Notes under the pieces: model-generated
What the model was told of the DNA's origin: nothing
The model's database searches: none
The model's input: only the letters and a program-made list of their open reading frames with translations
Part shown: positions 41,635 to 50,538 of the stretch, in pieces
Layout: each line of letters begins with the position of its first letter
Position numbering within the stretch: position 1 is the first letter of the stretch
Position numbers and translations under genes: made by a program
Assembly (NCBI GenBank): GCA_017546205.1
Contig: JAFYXJ010000019.1
Location: 1-64,000, forward strand
DNA from: Clostridia bacterium
Lineage (GTDB): Bacteria > Bacillota > Clostridia > Monoglobales > Monoglobaceae
Direction of reading: 5' to 3'
DNA length: 64,000 nt

Positions 41635-43875
41635 ATGACAGTTGCAGAACGTTTGAAAAAACATTGCCCGAAACCGATTTATGACTGTACCTATCGGGAA
41701 CTTTATGCAGGTATCAGCCAGATGGTCAATGAGATGATTGCTGAGAGAAAACCAGAACCTTGTCAGAAGAAATTGTATTATGTTTCAGCAGAATTTTTGA
41801 TCGGCAAATTACTGGTCAGCAATTTGTTGAGTTTGGGGATTTATGATCAGGTAGAACGATTGCTGACCGAAAATGGCAAAAGCCTGAATGAAGTGGAGGG
41901 TGCAGAGGAAGAACCATCCTTAGGAAACGGGGGACTTGGCAGACTTGCAGCGTGTTTTATGGATTCGGTTGCCGCATTAAACCTTTGCGGAGACGGCATC
42001 GGTCTTTGTTATCGGTTTGGACTTTTTAAGCAGGTATTTGAAGAAAACCGCCAGACGGAGCAACCGAACCCGTGGATGGACACATCAAGTTTTCTGGAAA
42101 AAGGGCGACGATCCTATGAAATCCCTTGCGGAGATACGGTGTTGCATTCCCGTGAATACACCATTTCGGTAGTTGGCGAAAAACGGGTGAATGCACTGCA
42201 TCTTTTTGATCTTGAGACGGTAGATGAAACGTTGGTCGAAGAGGGGATTCTTTATGATAAAGCACAGATTGAAAAAAACCTGACGCTGTTTCTTTATCCT
42301 GATGACAGCGATGAGGCAGGAAAACTGCTCCGCTTGTACCAGCAGTATTTTATGGTTGCCAACGGGGCACGGCTGATTCTGGATGAGTGCAGAGAACGGG
42401 GCGGAAACCTGAGACGGCTTTATGATTATGCGGTAATTCAAATCAATGATACCCATCCTGTCCTGATGATACCGGAACTGATTTATCTCCTTGTCAAAGA
42501 GGGAATCGGGATAAGGGAAGCAACTGAAATTGTGAAGAAAACCTGTGCATACACCAATCACACCATTCTGGCAGAAGCATTGGAATGTTGGCCTCTTGCC
42601 ATGATGCGGAAGGTGGTACCGCATCTGGTGCCAATGATTCAGGTTCTGGATGAATGGACGAAAAAAAAATATTCCAATCCTAAAGTGGCGATTATCGATG
42701 CGGACAACAGAGTGCAAATGGCAAACCTTGCCATTCACAACACCTTTAGTATCAATGGGGTTGCATTTCTGCACACTGAAATTTTAAAGCACAGTGAATT
42801 AAACCACTTTTATCAGATTTATCCGGAGCGATTTAACAACAAAACCAACGGTATTACATTCCGTCGTTGGCTGACACAATGCAATCCGGATTTGGATGCC
42901 TTTCTTTGCCGTACCATAGGCGATCGATTCCGTAAAGATCCAAGTGCGTTGGAAGATTTGCTTGCCCATGCCAAAGATAAAAAAGTGCTGGAGGAATTGC
43001 TGATTATCAAACAGGCAAACAAACGGCGTCTGTGTGAGTATTTGCCGTGGGAATTGAATGAAAATTCTATTTTTGACATTCAGATCAAACGGCTTCACGA
43101 ATACAAACGACAACAGTTGAATCTGCTTTACCTGATTGACCGGTATCTCAGCATCAAAGCCGGGAAACTCCCGTCAATGCCTATTACCGCTATTTTTGGA
43201 GCAAAGGCGGCACCGGCGTATACCATTGCCAAAGATATTATTCATTTGATTTTGTGTATGCAGGAGCTAACTGAAAATGATAGCGAAGTATCGCCGTATC
43301 TCAGAGTCGCTATGGTGGAAAATTATAATGTGACATCTGCATCCAGATTAATTCCTGCCTGTGAAGTTTCCCAGCAGATTTCCCTTGCTTCCAAAGAGGC
43401 AAGTGGAACGGGGAATATGAAACTGATGCTCAACGGAGCAATTACGCTGGGAACCGAAGATGGTGCTAATGTAGAGATTCACCGATTGGTGGGGGACGAC
43501 AATATTTATATCTTCGGAGCACGAGCGGAAACAGTATTGAAACGTTACGGGGAAAAAAGTTATGTAGCAAGAGAATACTATGAGACAGTGCCGGAACTGA
43601 AAAGGGCGGTAGACTTTATTACCGGAGATAAGCTTTGCAGTGTAGGAAACCGACAATGTTTAAAACGGCTGCAAAATGAACTGATTGAAAAGGATTGGTT
43701 CATGACGTTTCCGGACTTTGCGGCGTATAAGGAGACCAGAAATGCCGTATACTCGGATTACCAGGACAGAATGGAATGGGCTAAGAAAATGCTGGTCAAT
43801 ATTGCCATGGCAGGGTATTTTTCCTCTGACCGTACCATCATGGAATACAACACACAATTGTGGAAATTGAAGTAA
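41635..43875 (+). CDS. glgP: Glycogen/maltodextrin phosphorylase (GT35)
   Basis: 746 aa. PLP enzyme releasing glucose 1-phosphate from alpha-1,4-glucans. The PLP lysine is predicted as Lys596 in EASGTGNMKLMLNGA. Other blocks: LGNGGLGRLAACFMDS, VIQINDTHPVLMIPEL, TNGITFRRWL, RLHEYKRQQLN, NYNVTSASRLIPACEVSQQISLASKE. Shorter than the ~800-820-residue E. coli enzymes but comparable to compact Clostridia forms. The start follows GGGGAGGATTCC. It is the first of three genes with 13-bp and 11-bp gaps (EIIBC, MapP-MalQ), so it acts with them on maltose and maltodextrin. No clear promoter was seen in the 96-bp gap to sfsA. Confidence 0.94.
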   Translation: MTVAERLKKHCPKPIYDCTYRELYAGISQMVNEMIAERKPEPCQKKLYYVSAEFLIGKLLVSNLLSLGIYDQVERLLTENGKSLNEVEGAEEEPSLGNGGLGRLAACFMDSVAALNLCGDGIGLCYRFGLFKQVFEENRQTEQPNPWMDTSSFLEKGRRSYEIPCGDTVLHSREYTISVVGEKRVNALHLFDLETVDETLVEEGILYDKAQIEKNLTLFLYPDDSDEAGKLLRLYQQYFMVANGARLILDECRERGGNLRRLYDYAVIQINDTHPVLMIPELIYLLVKEGIGIREATEIVKKTCAYTNHTILAEALECWPLAMMRKVVPHLVPMIQVLDEWTKKKYSNPKVAIIDADNRVQMANLAIHNTFSINGVAFLHTEILKHSELNHFYQIYPERFNNKTNGITFRRWLTQCNPDLDAFLCRTIGDRFRKDPSALEDLLAHAKDKKVLEELLIIKQANKRRLCEYLPWELNENSIFDIQIKRLHEYKRQQLNLLYLIDRYLSIKAGKLPSMPITAIFGAKAAPAYTIAKDIIHLILCMQELTENDSEVSPYLRVAMVENYNVTSASRLIPACEVSQQISLASKEASGTGNMKLMLNGAITLGTEDGANVEIHRLVGDDNIYIFGARAETVLKRYGEKSYVAREYYETVPELKRAVDFITGDKLCSVGNRQCLKRLQNELIEKDWFMTFPDFAAYKETRNAVYSDYQDRMEWAKKMLVNIAMAGYFSSDRTIMEYNTQLWKLK

Positions 43876-43888
43876 GGGAGGAAATAGA

Positions 43889-45523
43889 ATGGGAAGAGAA
43901 AAAGTTTTTGATTTTTTACAGAAGTTAGGTAAGGTCCTGATGGTGGTTATTGCTGTTATGCCTGCTGCCGGTATTGCAATCAGTTTGGGCAAACTGATTG
44001 GCATGTTTGCAACGGAAACGCCGATTCTTGTGACCATTGGCAGTATCATTGAAAATATTGGATGGGCAATTATTACCAATTTAAATATTTTGTTTGCAGT
44101 TGCCATCGGCGGCTCCTGGGCAAAAGACAGAGCGGGTGGTGCATTTGCCGCGTTGCTTGCCTTTATCTTAATCAACAATATTACGGGAACCATTTTCGGT
44201 GTGACCAATGCCATGCTGCAAGACCCGGAAGCCGTGACACACACTTTGTTTGGTCAGGAAATTCTGGTCAACGGATACTTTACTTCGGTGCTGGGGTCTC
44301 CTGCGTTGAATACTGGTGTGTTTGTAGGCATTATCTCCGGTTTTGTGGGAGGAGTTATCTACAATAAATATTATAATTACCGCCGGTTACCGGATGTTCT
44401 TTCCTTTTTCAACGGAAAACGGTTTGTGCCTTTGGTGGTGATTTTTTGGTCTATTGTTATCGGACTTTTGTTTGCCATCATCTGGCCACTGATTCAGTTG
44501 GGAATCAATAATTTTGGTGTGTGGATTGCAAACTCTAATGACACCTCCCCGCTTTTGGCACCCTTCCTGTATGGAACGTTGGAGCGTTTACTGATTCCCT
44601 TCGGTTTGCATCATATGCTGACCATTCCTATGAATTATACCTCTTTTGGAGGAACCTATATTATTCAAACCGGAGTCAATGCAGGAAACGCCGTGTTCGG
44701 TCAGGATCCTCTCTGGCTTGCGTGGGTATCGGATTTGATTAACCTAAAGGATGCCGGCAATACTGAGGCGTATCAGAATCTTCTGGCAACCGTTGTACCG
44801 GCACGATTCAAGGTGGGACAGATGATTGGCGCAACCGGACTTTTGATGGGTGTTGCATTGGGTATGTACCGGAGGATTGAGCCCGCCAAGAGAACAAGAT
44901 ACCGTTCTATGTTTATTTCTACTGCATTGGCAGTCTTTTTGACTGGGGTCACCGAACCTTTTGAGTTTATGTTTATGTTCTGTGCCATTCCCTTATATAT
45001 TGTCTATTCCTTTTTGCAAGGTTTGGCGTTTGCCTCTGCGGGAATCGTTCCTCTGCGACTGCATTCCTTTGGCAATCTGGAACTTTTGACAAGAGTTCCC
45101 ATTTCTTTGCGTGCAGGTCTGGGTGGAGATATCATCAATTTTATTCTTGCGGTGATTGTATTCTTTGCTATCGGGTATCTGGTTTCTTATTTTATGATTG
45201 GAAAATTCCGATACGCAACGCCGGGACGGTTGGGTAATGATATGGATCTGATGGCAGACGAGGAAGAAAGACCAAAAGCCCATGGTGGTGATTCTCAGGC
45301 GGAGCGGATTATTGCTTTGCTTGGAGGAAGAGAAAACATTGCATTGGTGGATGCCTGTATGACGCGACTTCGGGTAACGGTTAAGGAGCCTGAGAAAGTG
45401 AAAGAGGAGGAGGATTGGAAAAAAGAAGGTGCCTTGGGACTTTTGAAAAAGGGGACAGGGATTCAGGCAATCTATGGGCCTAAGGCGGATGTGTTAAAGT
45501 CAGATATTCTGGATATTTTGTAG
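43889..45523 (+). CDS. PTS maltose/glucose-family EIIBC transporter
   Basis: 544 aa. EIIC (about residues 1-430, ten or so membrane segments) with EIIB at the C-terminus (460-544); phospho-Cys is Cys490 in ALVDACMTRLRVTV. GGAFAALLAFILINN, LTGVTEPFEFMFMFCAIPLY and LERLLIPFGLHHM are glucose-superfamily EIIC blocks. There is no EIIA domain, so an EIIA-Glc-like protein from elsewhere must supply it. The following gene begins with a maltose-6'-phosphate phosphatase-type domain, which argues that the substrate is maltose, imported as maltose 6'-phosphate. It starts after AAGGGAGGAAATAG. Confidence 0.9.
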   Translation: MGREKVFDFLQKLGKVLMVVIAVMPAAGIAISLGKLIGMFATETPILVTIGSIIENIGWAIITNLNILFAVAIGGSWAKDRAGGAFAALLAFILINNITGTIFGVTNAMLQDPEAVTHTLFGQEILVNGYFTSVLGSPALNTGVFVGIISGFVGGVIYNKYYNYRRLPDVLSFFNGKRFVPLVVIFWSIVIGLLFAIIWPLIQLGINNFGVWIANSNDTSPLLAPFLYGTLERLLIPFGLHHMLTIPMNYTSFGGTYIIQTGVNAGNAVFGQDPLWLAWVSDLINLKDAGNTEAYQNLLATVVPARFKVGQMIGATGLLMGVALGMYRRIEPAKRTRYRSMFISTALAVFLTGVTEPFEFMFMFCAIPLYIVYSFLQGLAFASAGIVPLRLHSFGNLELLTRVPISLRAGLGGDIINFILAVIVFFAIGYLVSYFMIGKFRYATPGRLGNDMDLMADEEERPKAHGGDSQAERIIALLGGRENIALVDACMTRLRVTVKEPEKVKEEEDWKKEGALGLLKKGTGIQAIYGPKADVLKSDILDIL

Positions 45524-45534
45524 AGGAGGCAGGT

Positions 45535-47808
45535 ATGCGACTCATAACATTGAATGCACACAGCACGCCGGGGGAAGCCAAGGCGTTTGCAGATGCTGTG
45601 ACACGGCTCTGCCCGGATATCATTGCCCTGCAGGAAGTGAATCAAGGGAAAAATGCATCTGTATGTGTTGAGGAGGAGGGCATCATTTCCCGGGGAATAC
45701 CCCTTAAGGAAGATAATTTTGCATTGTGTGCGGTGAGGGAACTTAAGCAAAAAGGATGGATGTATCATCTGGTGTGGCTGGGAATTAAAAGCGGGTATGA
45801 CCGCTATGATGAAGGGCTGGCATTCCTTTGCCGATGTCCCATAAAGGAAACCGATACGGTTCTTTTGAGCAAGGAGAACGATTATAACAACTGGAGATGC
45901 CGGATGGCATTAGGGATCCGAATAGGAGATGAGTGGTTTTACAATCTGCATACCGGCAGATGGGAAGATCAGGAAGAACCATTTCTCTCCCAATGGAACA
46001 ACTTGCAAAAGAGAAGAAAACAGGGCTTCCGTAATTGGCTGATGGGAGATTTCAACGCACCGGCAGAACAACGGAATAAAGGGTATGACAAGGTCCTTAG
46101 TGACGGATGGAAAGACACCCGCCATTTAGCGGAGAAAAAGGCGGGGAAATTTACCGTTCCCGGCAGTATTGATGGCTGGGAAGATGCCGATGATGAGTCC
46201 GGAATGCGGATGGATTTTATTATGGTGGACAAGGATGTCCCGATCAAGGAATCGGCGGTGGTTTTTGACGGCATACGGGAAGAGGTGCTATCCGACCATT
46301 TCGGTGTTATGGTGACGCTGGGAACTGAACGGGGAGCAGGGATTTTACTTCCGGTCACAGCCCTCCCATCTCCTTATGGCATAGGTTGCTTTTCCAAAGA
46401 GGCGTACCGCTTTGTAGATTGGCTCAAGGAGGCGGGACAAAGCTATTGGCAAATTCTTCCTTTAGGGCCTACCGGATTCGGGGATTCACCTTATCAGTCC
46501 TTTTCCACTTTTGCAGGGAATCCGCATATGATTGACTTGGAAGCCTTGATAGAGGAGGGACTACTCACCAAAGAAGAATGTGAAAAAACGGATTTTGGAA
46601 AGGACAAATCATCTGTTTCCTATGAAAAACTGTATCAAAATCGATTCCCTCTCCTGAAAAGGGCGTTTTATAGATACCAACCGGATGAAACATTTTATAC
46701 GTTTCGGGAAGAACAGAAGTTCTGGCTAGAGGAATATGCCTTTTTTATGGCAATCAAGGGTGCTTTTGAAGATTGCAGTCTCTCTGCATTACCGGAGCCT
46801 ATTCGCAAACGAGATAAGACAACTTTGAAAAAATACAAGGAAGAATTAGGTGGAGACATAGCATTTTGGGAATTTCTTCAATATCTTTTTTATCAGCAAT
46901 GGCACAAACTGAAAACTTACGCCAATCAAAAGGGTATACAAATCATCGGGGATTTACCCATTTATGTTTCGGCAGACAGCAGTGATGTGTGGACAAATCC
47001 GGAACTGTTTTCTGTGGATGACGGCTGTATTCCCGTGGAGGTTGCAGGTTGTCCGCCTGATGGTTTTTCTGCTGAGGGACAACTATGGGGAAATCCGGTG
47101 TTTCAGTGGAAGGAACATCAGCGTACCGGTTATGCATGGTGGCTGAAGCGATTGGAACATTGCTTTTCGATGTATGACATTGTGCGAATTGATCATTTCC
47201 GAGGATTTGATGCCTTTTATACAATTCCGTACGGGAGCAAAAATGCGGTTGACGGCGTCTGGAAAGATGCACCCGGGAAAGAGTTTTTCCGTAAAGTAAG
47301 GAAGGTTTTTCCCCAAGGGAAAATCATTGCAGAAGATTTGGGCTTTGTGACGGATTCTGTCAAAGAATTACTTTCCGATTGTGGGTTTCCGGGCATGAAA
47401 GTACTGCAGTTTGCATTTGACGCCCGGGATACCGGTGTTAGTAACGAATATCTTCCGCACAAGTATCCTAAAAACTGCGTGGCGTATACCGGAACCCATG
47501 ACAATCCCACCTTGCAGGGATGGTTTGGACAGATTGCGGAAGCAGAAAGGAACAATGTGCGAAAGTATCTTTGTGATGGTTATACCCCAAAGGAGAAGTT
47601 GAACAATGGATTGATTGCTCTGCTGCTAAGGAGCGGGGCAGATACCTGTATTATTCCAATGCAGGATTATCTGGGACTTGGTGACAATGCGCGAATGAAC
47701 ACTCCGTCTACAGCAAACGGAAACTGGAGATGGCGTGTCACGGAAGAACAACTTTCCTTGACATTGGCAGGAGAGATTGCGGATACTGCCCGGCGATACG
47801 GACGATAA
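45535..47808 (+). CDS. Fusion: maltose-6'-phosphate phosphatase-like (EEP) domain + 4-alpha-glucanotransferase (GH77)
   Basis: 757 aa. Residues ~1-262 are an endonuclease/exonuclease/phosphatase-fold domain: Asn7 in LITLNAHS, Glu34 in LQEVNQ, His139 in HTGRW, Asp172 and Asn174 in GDFNAP, Asp254-His255 in LSDHFGV. The stretch IKSGYDRYDEGLAFLCRCPI matches MapP-type maltose 6'-phosphate phosphatases. From ~265 a complete GH77 MalQ follows (GILLPVTALPSPYGIGCF), with Asp553 (nucleophile, RIDHFRGFDAFY), Glu600 (AEDLGFVTD) and Asp656 (GTHDNPT). All catalytic residues are present in both halves and one frame spans them without a stop. RBS GAGGAGGCAGG. It follows EIIBC by 11 bp. The phosphatase substrate is inferred from similarity and context. 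Confidence 0.92.
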   Translation: MRLITLNAHSTPGEAKAFADAVTRLCPDIIALQEVNQGKNASVCVEEEGIISRGIPLKEDNFALCAVRELKQKGWMYHLVWLGIKSGYDRYDEGLAFLCRCPIKETDTVLLSKENDYNNWRCRMALGIRIGDEWFYNLHTGRWEDQEEPFLSQWNNLQKRRKQGFRNWLMGDFNAPAEQRNKGYDKVLSDGWKDTRHLAEKKAGKFTVPGSIDGWEDADDESGMRMDFIMVDKDVPIKESAVVFDGIREEVLSDHFGVMVTLGTERGAGILLPVTALPSPYGIGCFSKEAYRFVDWLKEAGQSYWQILPLGPTGFGDSPYQSFSTFAGNPHMIDLEALIEEGLLTKEECEKTDFGKDKSSVSYEKLYQNRFPLLKRAFYRYQPDETFYTFREEQKFWLEEYAFFMAIKGAFEDCSLSALPEPIRKRDKTTLKKYKEELGGDIAFWEFLQYLFYQQWHKLKTYANQKGIQIIGDLPIYVSADSSDVWTNPELFSVDDGCIPVEVAGCPPDGFSAEGQLWGNPVFQWKEHQRTGYAWWLKRLEHCFSMYDIVRIDHFRGFDAFYTIPYGSKNAVDGVWKDAPGKEFFRKVRKVFPQGKIIAEDLGFVTDSVKELLSDCGFPGMKVLQFAFDARDTGVSNEYLPHKYPKNCVAYTGTHDNPTLQGWFGQIAEAERNNVRKYLCDGYTPKEKLNNGLIALLLRSGADTCIIPMQDYLGLGDNARMNTPSTANGNWRWRVTEEQLSLTLAGEIADTARRYGR

Positions 47809-47835
47809 AGGGTTGGCACAACGCCAATCCTTTTA
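47808..47835 (+). terminator. Terminator after mapP-malQ
   Basis: Stem AAAGGGTTGGC / GCCAATCCTTT with one G-T pair and a 4-nt loop, then a short TTTT tract. Weaker than the other terminators in the window. Confidence 0.6.
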
Positions 47836-47858
47836 ACATTTGTGCATAATTTTTAACC

Positions 47859-47897
47859 ATTTATGTATTTTTTTGCATTCATAAGTTATGGTACAAT
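47859..47897 (+). promoter_or_regulatory. Candidate promoter of the ABC binding-protein gene, with a shared 13-base motif
   Basis: -10 TACAAT (47892-47897) with an upstream TGG (extended -10). The -35 position is a poor T-run. The 13-mer ATTTATGTATTTT (47859-47871) overlaps that -35 position. The same 13-mer lies next to the -35 of the AraC gene at 53814-53842, suggesting an activator site. Confidence 0.4.
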
Positions 47898-47937
47898 GCA
47901 GACAAAAATAAAAATTACATAATAAGGAGAGAAGAAA

Positions 47938-49338
47938 ATGAAAAAAAGATTGTTGAAAGTGGTTGCATTGTTGGCGGCAATTTCCTTATCCGCCGGTCTG
48001 TTTGCAGGTTGTGGAGAAGAAACCAGTGACAAAAATGAGCAGGGACAAACTGTGATTTCCATTGGCGGATGGCCGGCAAAAGAGGGCAATACTCTGGATG
48101 TGTATACAGATAGAAAGAACCTTTTTGAAGCCAATAATCCGGATGTACAGATTGTTCCGGATACCTGGGCATTTGATATTAAGACCTTCTATCCCAAGGC
48201 TGCAGGAAACCAACTTCCTACCGTGTATACAGCGCACTTTACCGAAGCATCTTCTATCATTGAGTCCGGCTATTCTGCGGACTTAAGTGATGGCTTGAAG
48301 AAACGTGGCTATGATGGCATGTTCAATCCGCAGATTCTGAAGTTGTTGACCAAAGACGGCAAAGTGTGCGGATTTCCTACGGCTGCGTATATTCTAGGTT
48401 TGACATACAATGTGGAACTGTTTGAAGCGGCAGGATTGATGGAAGCAGACGGCACCCCCAAGCAGCCGAAAGACTGGTATGAGATGGTAGAGTTTGCAGT
48501 AAAAATTAAGGAAGCAACCGGAAAACCCGGAATGGTATTCCCCACAGCAGCCAATAGCGGTGGATGGATTTTTAATCCGGTTGCATGGTCCTTTGGTGTT
48601 GATTTTATGGAGCAGGATGCAGACGGCAATTGGAAAGCAACCTTCAACACCCCTGAGGCTGTCGAAGCACTGCAATTCATTAAGGATTTAAAGTGGAAAT
48701 ATGATATTCTGCCTAACAACACCTTGATTAGCGGAGAAGAGATGTATAAGACTTTTGCTACCGGTAATGCAGGTATGCTGATTACCGCCGGAGATATGCC
48801 CGGAAGAATGGTAAAATACGGAATGAAGCCGGACCAGATGGGTATTATGGCGCTTCCTGCAGGGCCTAAACGCCATGTAACCTTAATGGGCGGTATGCTG
48901 ACTGCCATTGAACCCAATGCAACAGAGGATCAGATTGATGCAAGTCTTCGTTGGATTGAAAGCACCAACAGCTTTAAACTGACGGAAGAATTCAAGACCA
49001 ATCTGGAGAAGAGCATTGCAACACAGGTTGCGAATAATCAGTTGGTTGGCATTAAGAGTATGAGCGCCTGGTCTGATGAGTCTGAGGCGTTAAATTTCCA
49101 GAATGAGTTGATTGAGAAAAATGCAAACAGCAATCCCAATCATGTAAGACTCTACAATGAATTTGTTGCCAACTGTCCTGCAGAACTTCAGGCAGAAGAA
49201 CCGGTATGTGCACAAGGTCTTTATGGCATTCTGGATGGATGCATTCAGGAAGTACTTACCAATAAGGATGCAGATTGTAAGAAATTGATTGAAAAAGCGG
49301 CATCTGATCTGCAGATGAATTATCTGGACAACATCTAA
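47938..49338 (+). CDS. ABC sugar transporter, extracellular substrate-binding lipoprotein
   Basis: 466 aa. Family 1 (CUT1-type) solute-binding protein. Lipoprotein signal MKKRLLKVVALLAAISLS with lipobox LFAGC; Cys25 lipidated. VISIGGWPAKEGNTLDVYTDRKNLFEANNPDVQIVPD is the start of the mature domain; the hinge and C-terminal lobe extend to about residue 440. It binds a carbohydrate oligomer outside the cell and hands it to the permeases at 49589 and 50539. RBS AAGGAGAGAAG. A strong terminator and a separate promoter lie between it and the permeases. The GH30 enzyme nearby suggests a beta-glucosyl sugar. Confidence 0.9.
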   Translation: MKKRLLKVVALLAAISLSAGLFAGCGEETSDKNEQGQTVISIGGWPAKEGNTLDVYTDRKNLFEANNPDVQIVPDTWAFDIKTFYPKAAGNQLPTVYTAHFTEASSIIESGYSADLSDGLKKRGYDGMFNPQILKLLTKDGKVCGFPTAAYILGLTYNVELFEAAGLMEADGTPKQPKDWYEMVEFAVKIKEATGKPGMVFPTAANSGGWIFNPVAWSFGVDFMEQDADGNWKATFNTPEAVEALQFIKDLKWKYDILPNNTLISGEEMYKTFATGNAGMLITAGDMPGRMVKYGMKPDQMGIMALPAGPKRHVTLMGGMLTAIEPNATEDQIDASLRWIESTNSFKLTEEFKTNLEKSIATQVANNQLVGIKSMSAWSDESEALNFQNELIEKNANSNPNHVRLYNEFVANCPAELQAEEPVCAQGLYGILDGCIQEVLTNKDADCKKLIEKAASDLQMNYLDNI

Positions 49339-49346
49339 AAACAAAC

Positions 49347-49376
49347 TGTCCGGCATTTTTGCCGGACATTTTTTAT
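49347..49376 (+). terminator. Terminator between binding protein and permeases
   Basis: 8-bp GC-rich stem TGTCCGGC / GCCGGACA with an ATTTTT loop and a T6 tract. It should stop most transcripts after the binding-protein gene. Confidence 0.88.
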
Positions 49377-49468
49377 AATTTTTGGTTTCAAAATGTAGAA
49401 AAAATTATTTTTCAAGGATAAATTGGTAAAAAAGCACAAATTTTTTAGAAAAAAATTGGCATTCTCTA

Positions 49469-49497
49469 TTGACATGCCGGATATTTTATGCTATTAT
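49469..49497 (+). promoter_or_regulatory. Promoter of the ABC permease genes
   Basis: -35 TTGACA (49469-49474), 17-bp spacer, -10 TATTAT (49492-49497). The -10 lies inside the palindrome at 49486-49510. Confidence 0.75.
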
Positions 49498-49510
49498 GCA
49501 TATAGCATAA
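49486..49510. promoter_or_regulatory. Palindromic operator over the permease promoter
   Basis: TTATGCTAT-N7-ATAGCATAA, perfect 9-bp arms, spanning the -10 and the start of transcription. Typical position for a repressor operator. Confidence 0.6.
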
Positions 49511-49588
49511 ATTTGCCCGAGGTGGGCATGGACGGATTGTGCGACTTATCTACAATCTGTGAAATTTCAAACGAAAGGACATTCTGCT

Positions 49589-50521
49589 ATGAAAACTCAA
49601 CAAATTGACGTGGCAACAGCGCAAAAACGGATAAAAAGAAAATCCAGTTTTCGCAACGACTTGGATGCATGGATTTTGATGCTTCCTATGGTAATCATTC
49701 TGTACATATTTGTATGGCGTTCTACCGTGCTGGGTGGTGTCTGGTCCCTTTTTAAGATGCAGGCATACACAGTTAAGGAATTCTGTGGTCTTGATAACTA
49801 TGTAAAAGTTATCAGCCATACCCAGTTCCTCCCGACCCTCTGGAATACAGTACAATATGTATTGTGGTCGTTGGTTATTGGATATCTGCCCCCGCTGTTT
49901 ATTGCAATCATGATTAACGAAATCGTTCACTTTAAAGGCGGGTTCCGTGTCCTGATTTATATACCGGCAGTTATCCCCGGTATTGCTGCTATGTTGATGT
50001 GGTATTTCATGTATTATCCGGATCAGACCGGTCTTCTTAACATGGTGCTGAACAAACTTGGCTTTGAATCCTTTGGATGGCTCAATAATCCTGACTTTAC
50101 CATTGTGGGTATTATTATTTATAACACATGGAAAGCGTTTGCAGGTACCATGCTTCTTTATTATGCAACCCTGCAAGGCGTTTCTGTGGAACTTTACGAG
50201 GCAGCTTTGATTGATGGTGCAGGTCCTTTCAAACGTTTGTGGCATGTTACCAGACCTGCGATTGAAGGTTTGCTTCTTCTGAATGTGGTATCCCAGATTA
50301 TTAGCGTGTTCCAGATTATGGAACAGCCTCTTGCGATGACTGGCGGTGGGCCGAACGGTGCATCCACCTCTTTGGGTTATCAACTTTACCAGTACGGTTT
50401 TAACAGCGGCGGTAAAGGTACCGGTCAGGCGATGGCTCTGGGCGTTATCACTTTCTTGATTTTGATCTGTTTTACTATTTTCTACTTCTGGCTTAACAAA
50501 AAAGTAGAAAACCGTTATTAG
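49589..50521 (+). CDS. ABC sugar transporter permease 1 (MalF/LacF type)
   Basis: 310 aa, six membrane segments. The cytoplasmic EAA loop is EAALIDGAGPFKRLWHVTRPAI, the contact with the ATPase. LDAWILMLPMVIILYIFVW is the first helix. GGGPNGASTSLGYQLYQYGF matches the C-terminal loop of CUT1 permeases. The start at 49589 follows AAAGGACATTC; codons upstream are weakly supported. It is 17 bp before the second permease. No ATPase is encoded here, so a shared MsmX-type ATPase elsewhere is expected. Confidence 0.92.
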   Translation: MKTQQIDVATAQKRIKRKSSFRNDLDAWILMLPMVIILYIFVWRSTVLGGVWSLFKMQAYTVKEFCGLDNYVKVISHTQFLPTLWNTVQYVLWSLVIGYLPPLFIAIMINEIVHFKGGFRVLIYIPAVIPGIAAMLMWYFMYYPDQTGLLNMVLNKLGFESFGWLNNPDFTIVGIIIYNTWKAFAGTMLLYYATLQGVSVELYEAALIDGAGPFKRLWHVTRPAIEGLLLLNVVSQIISVFQIMEQPLAMTGGGPNGASTSLGYQLYQYGFNSGGKGTGQAMALGVITFLILICFTIFYFWLNKKVENRY

Positions 50522-50538
50522 AAAGGAGGACTTAAGAC

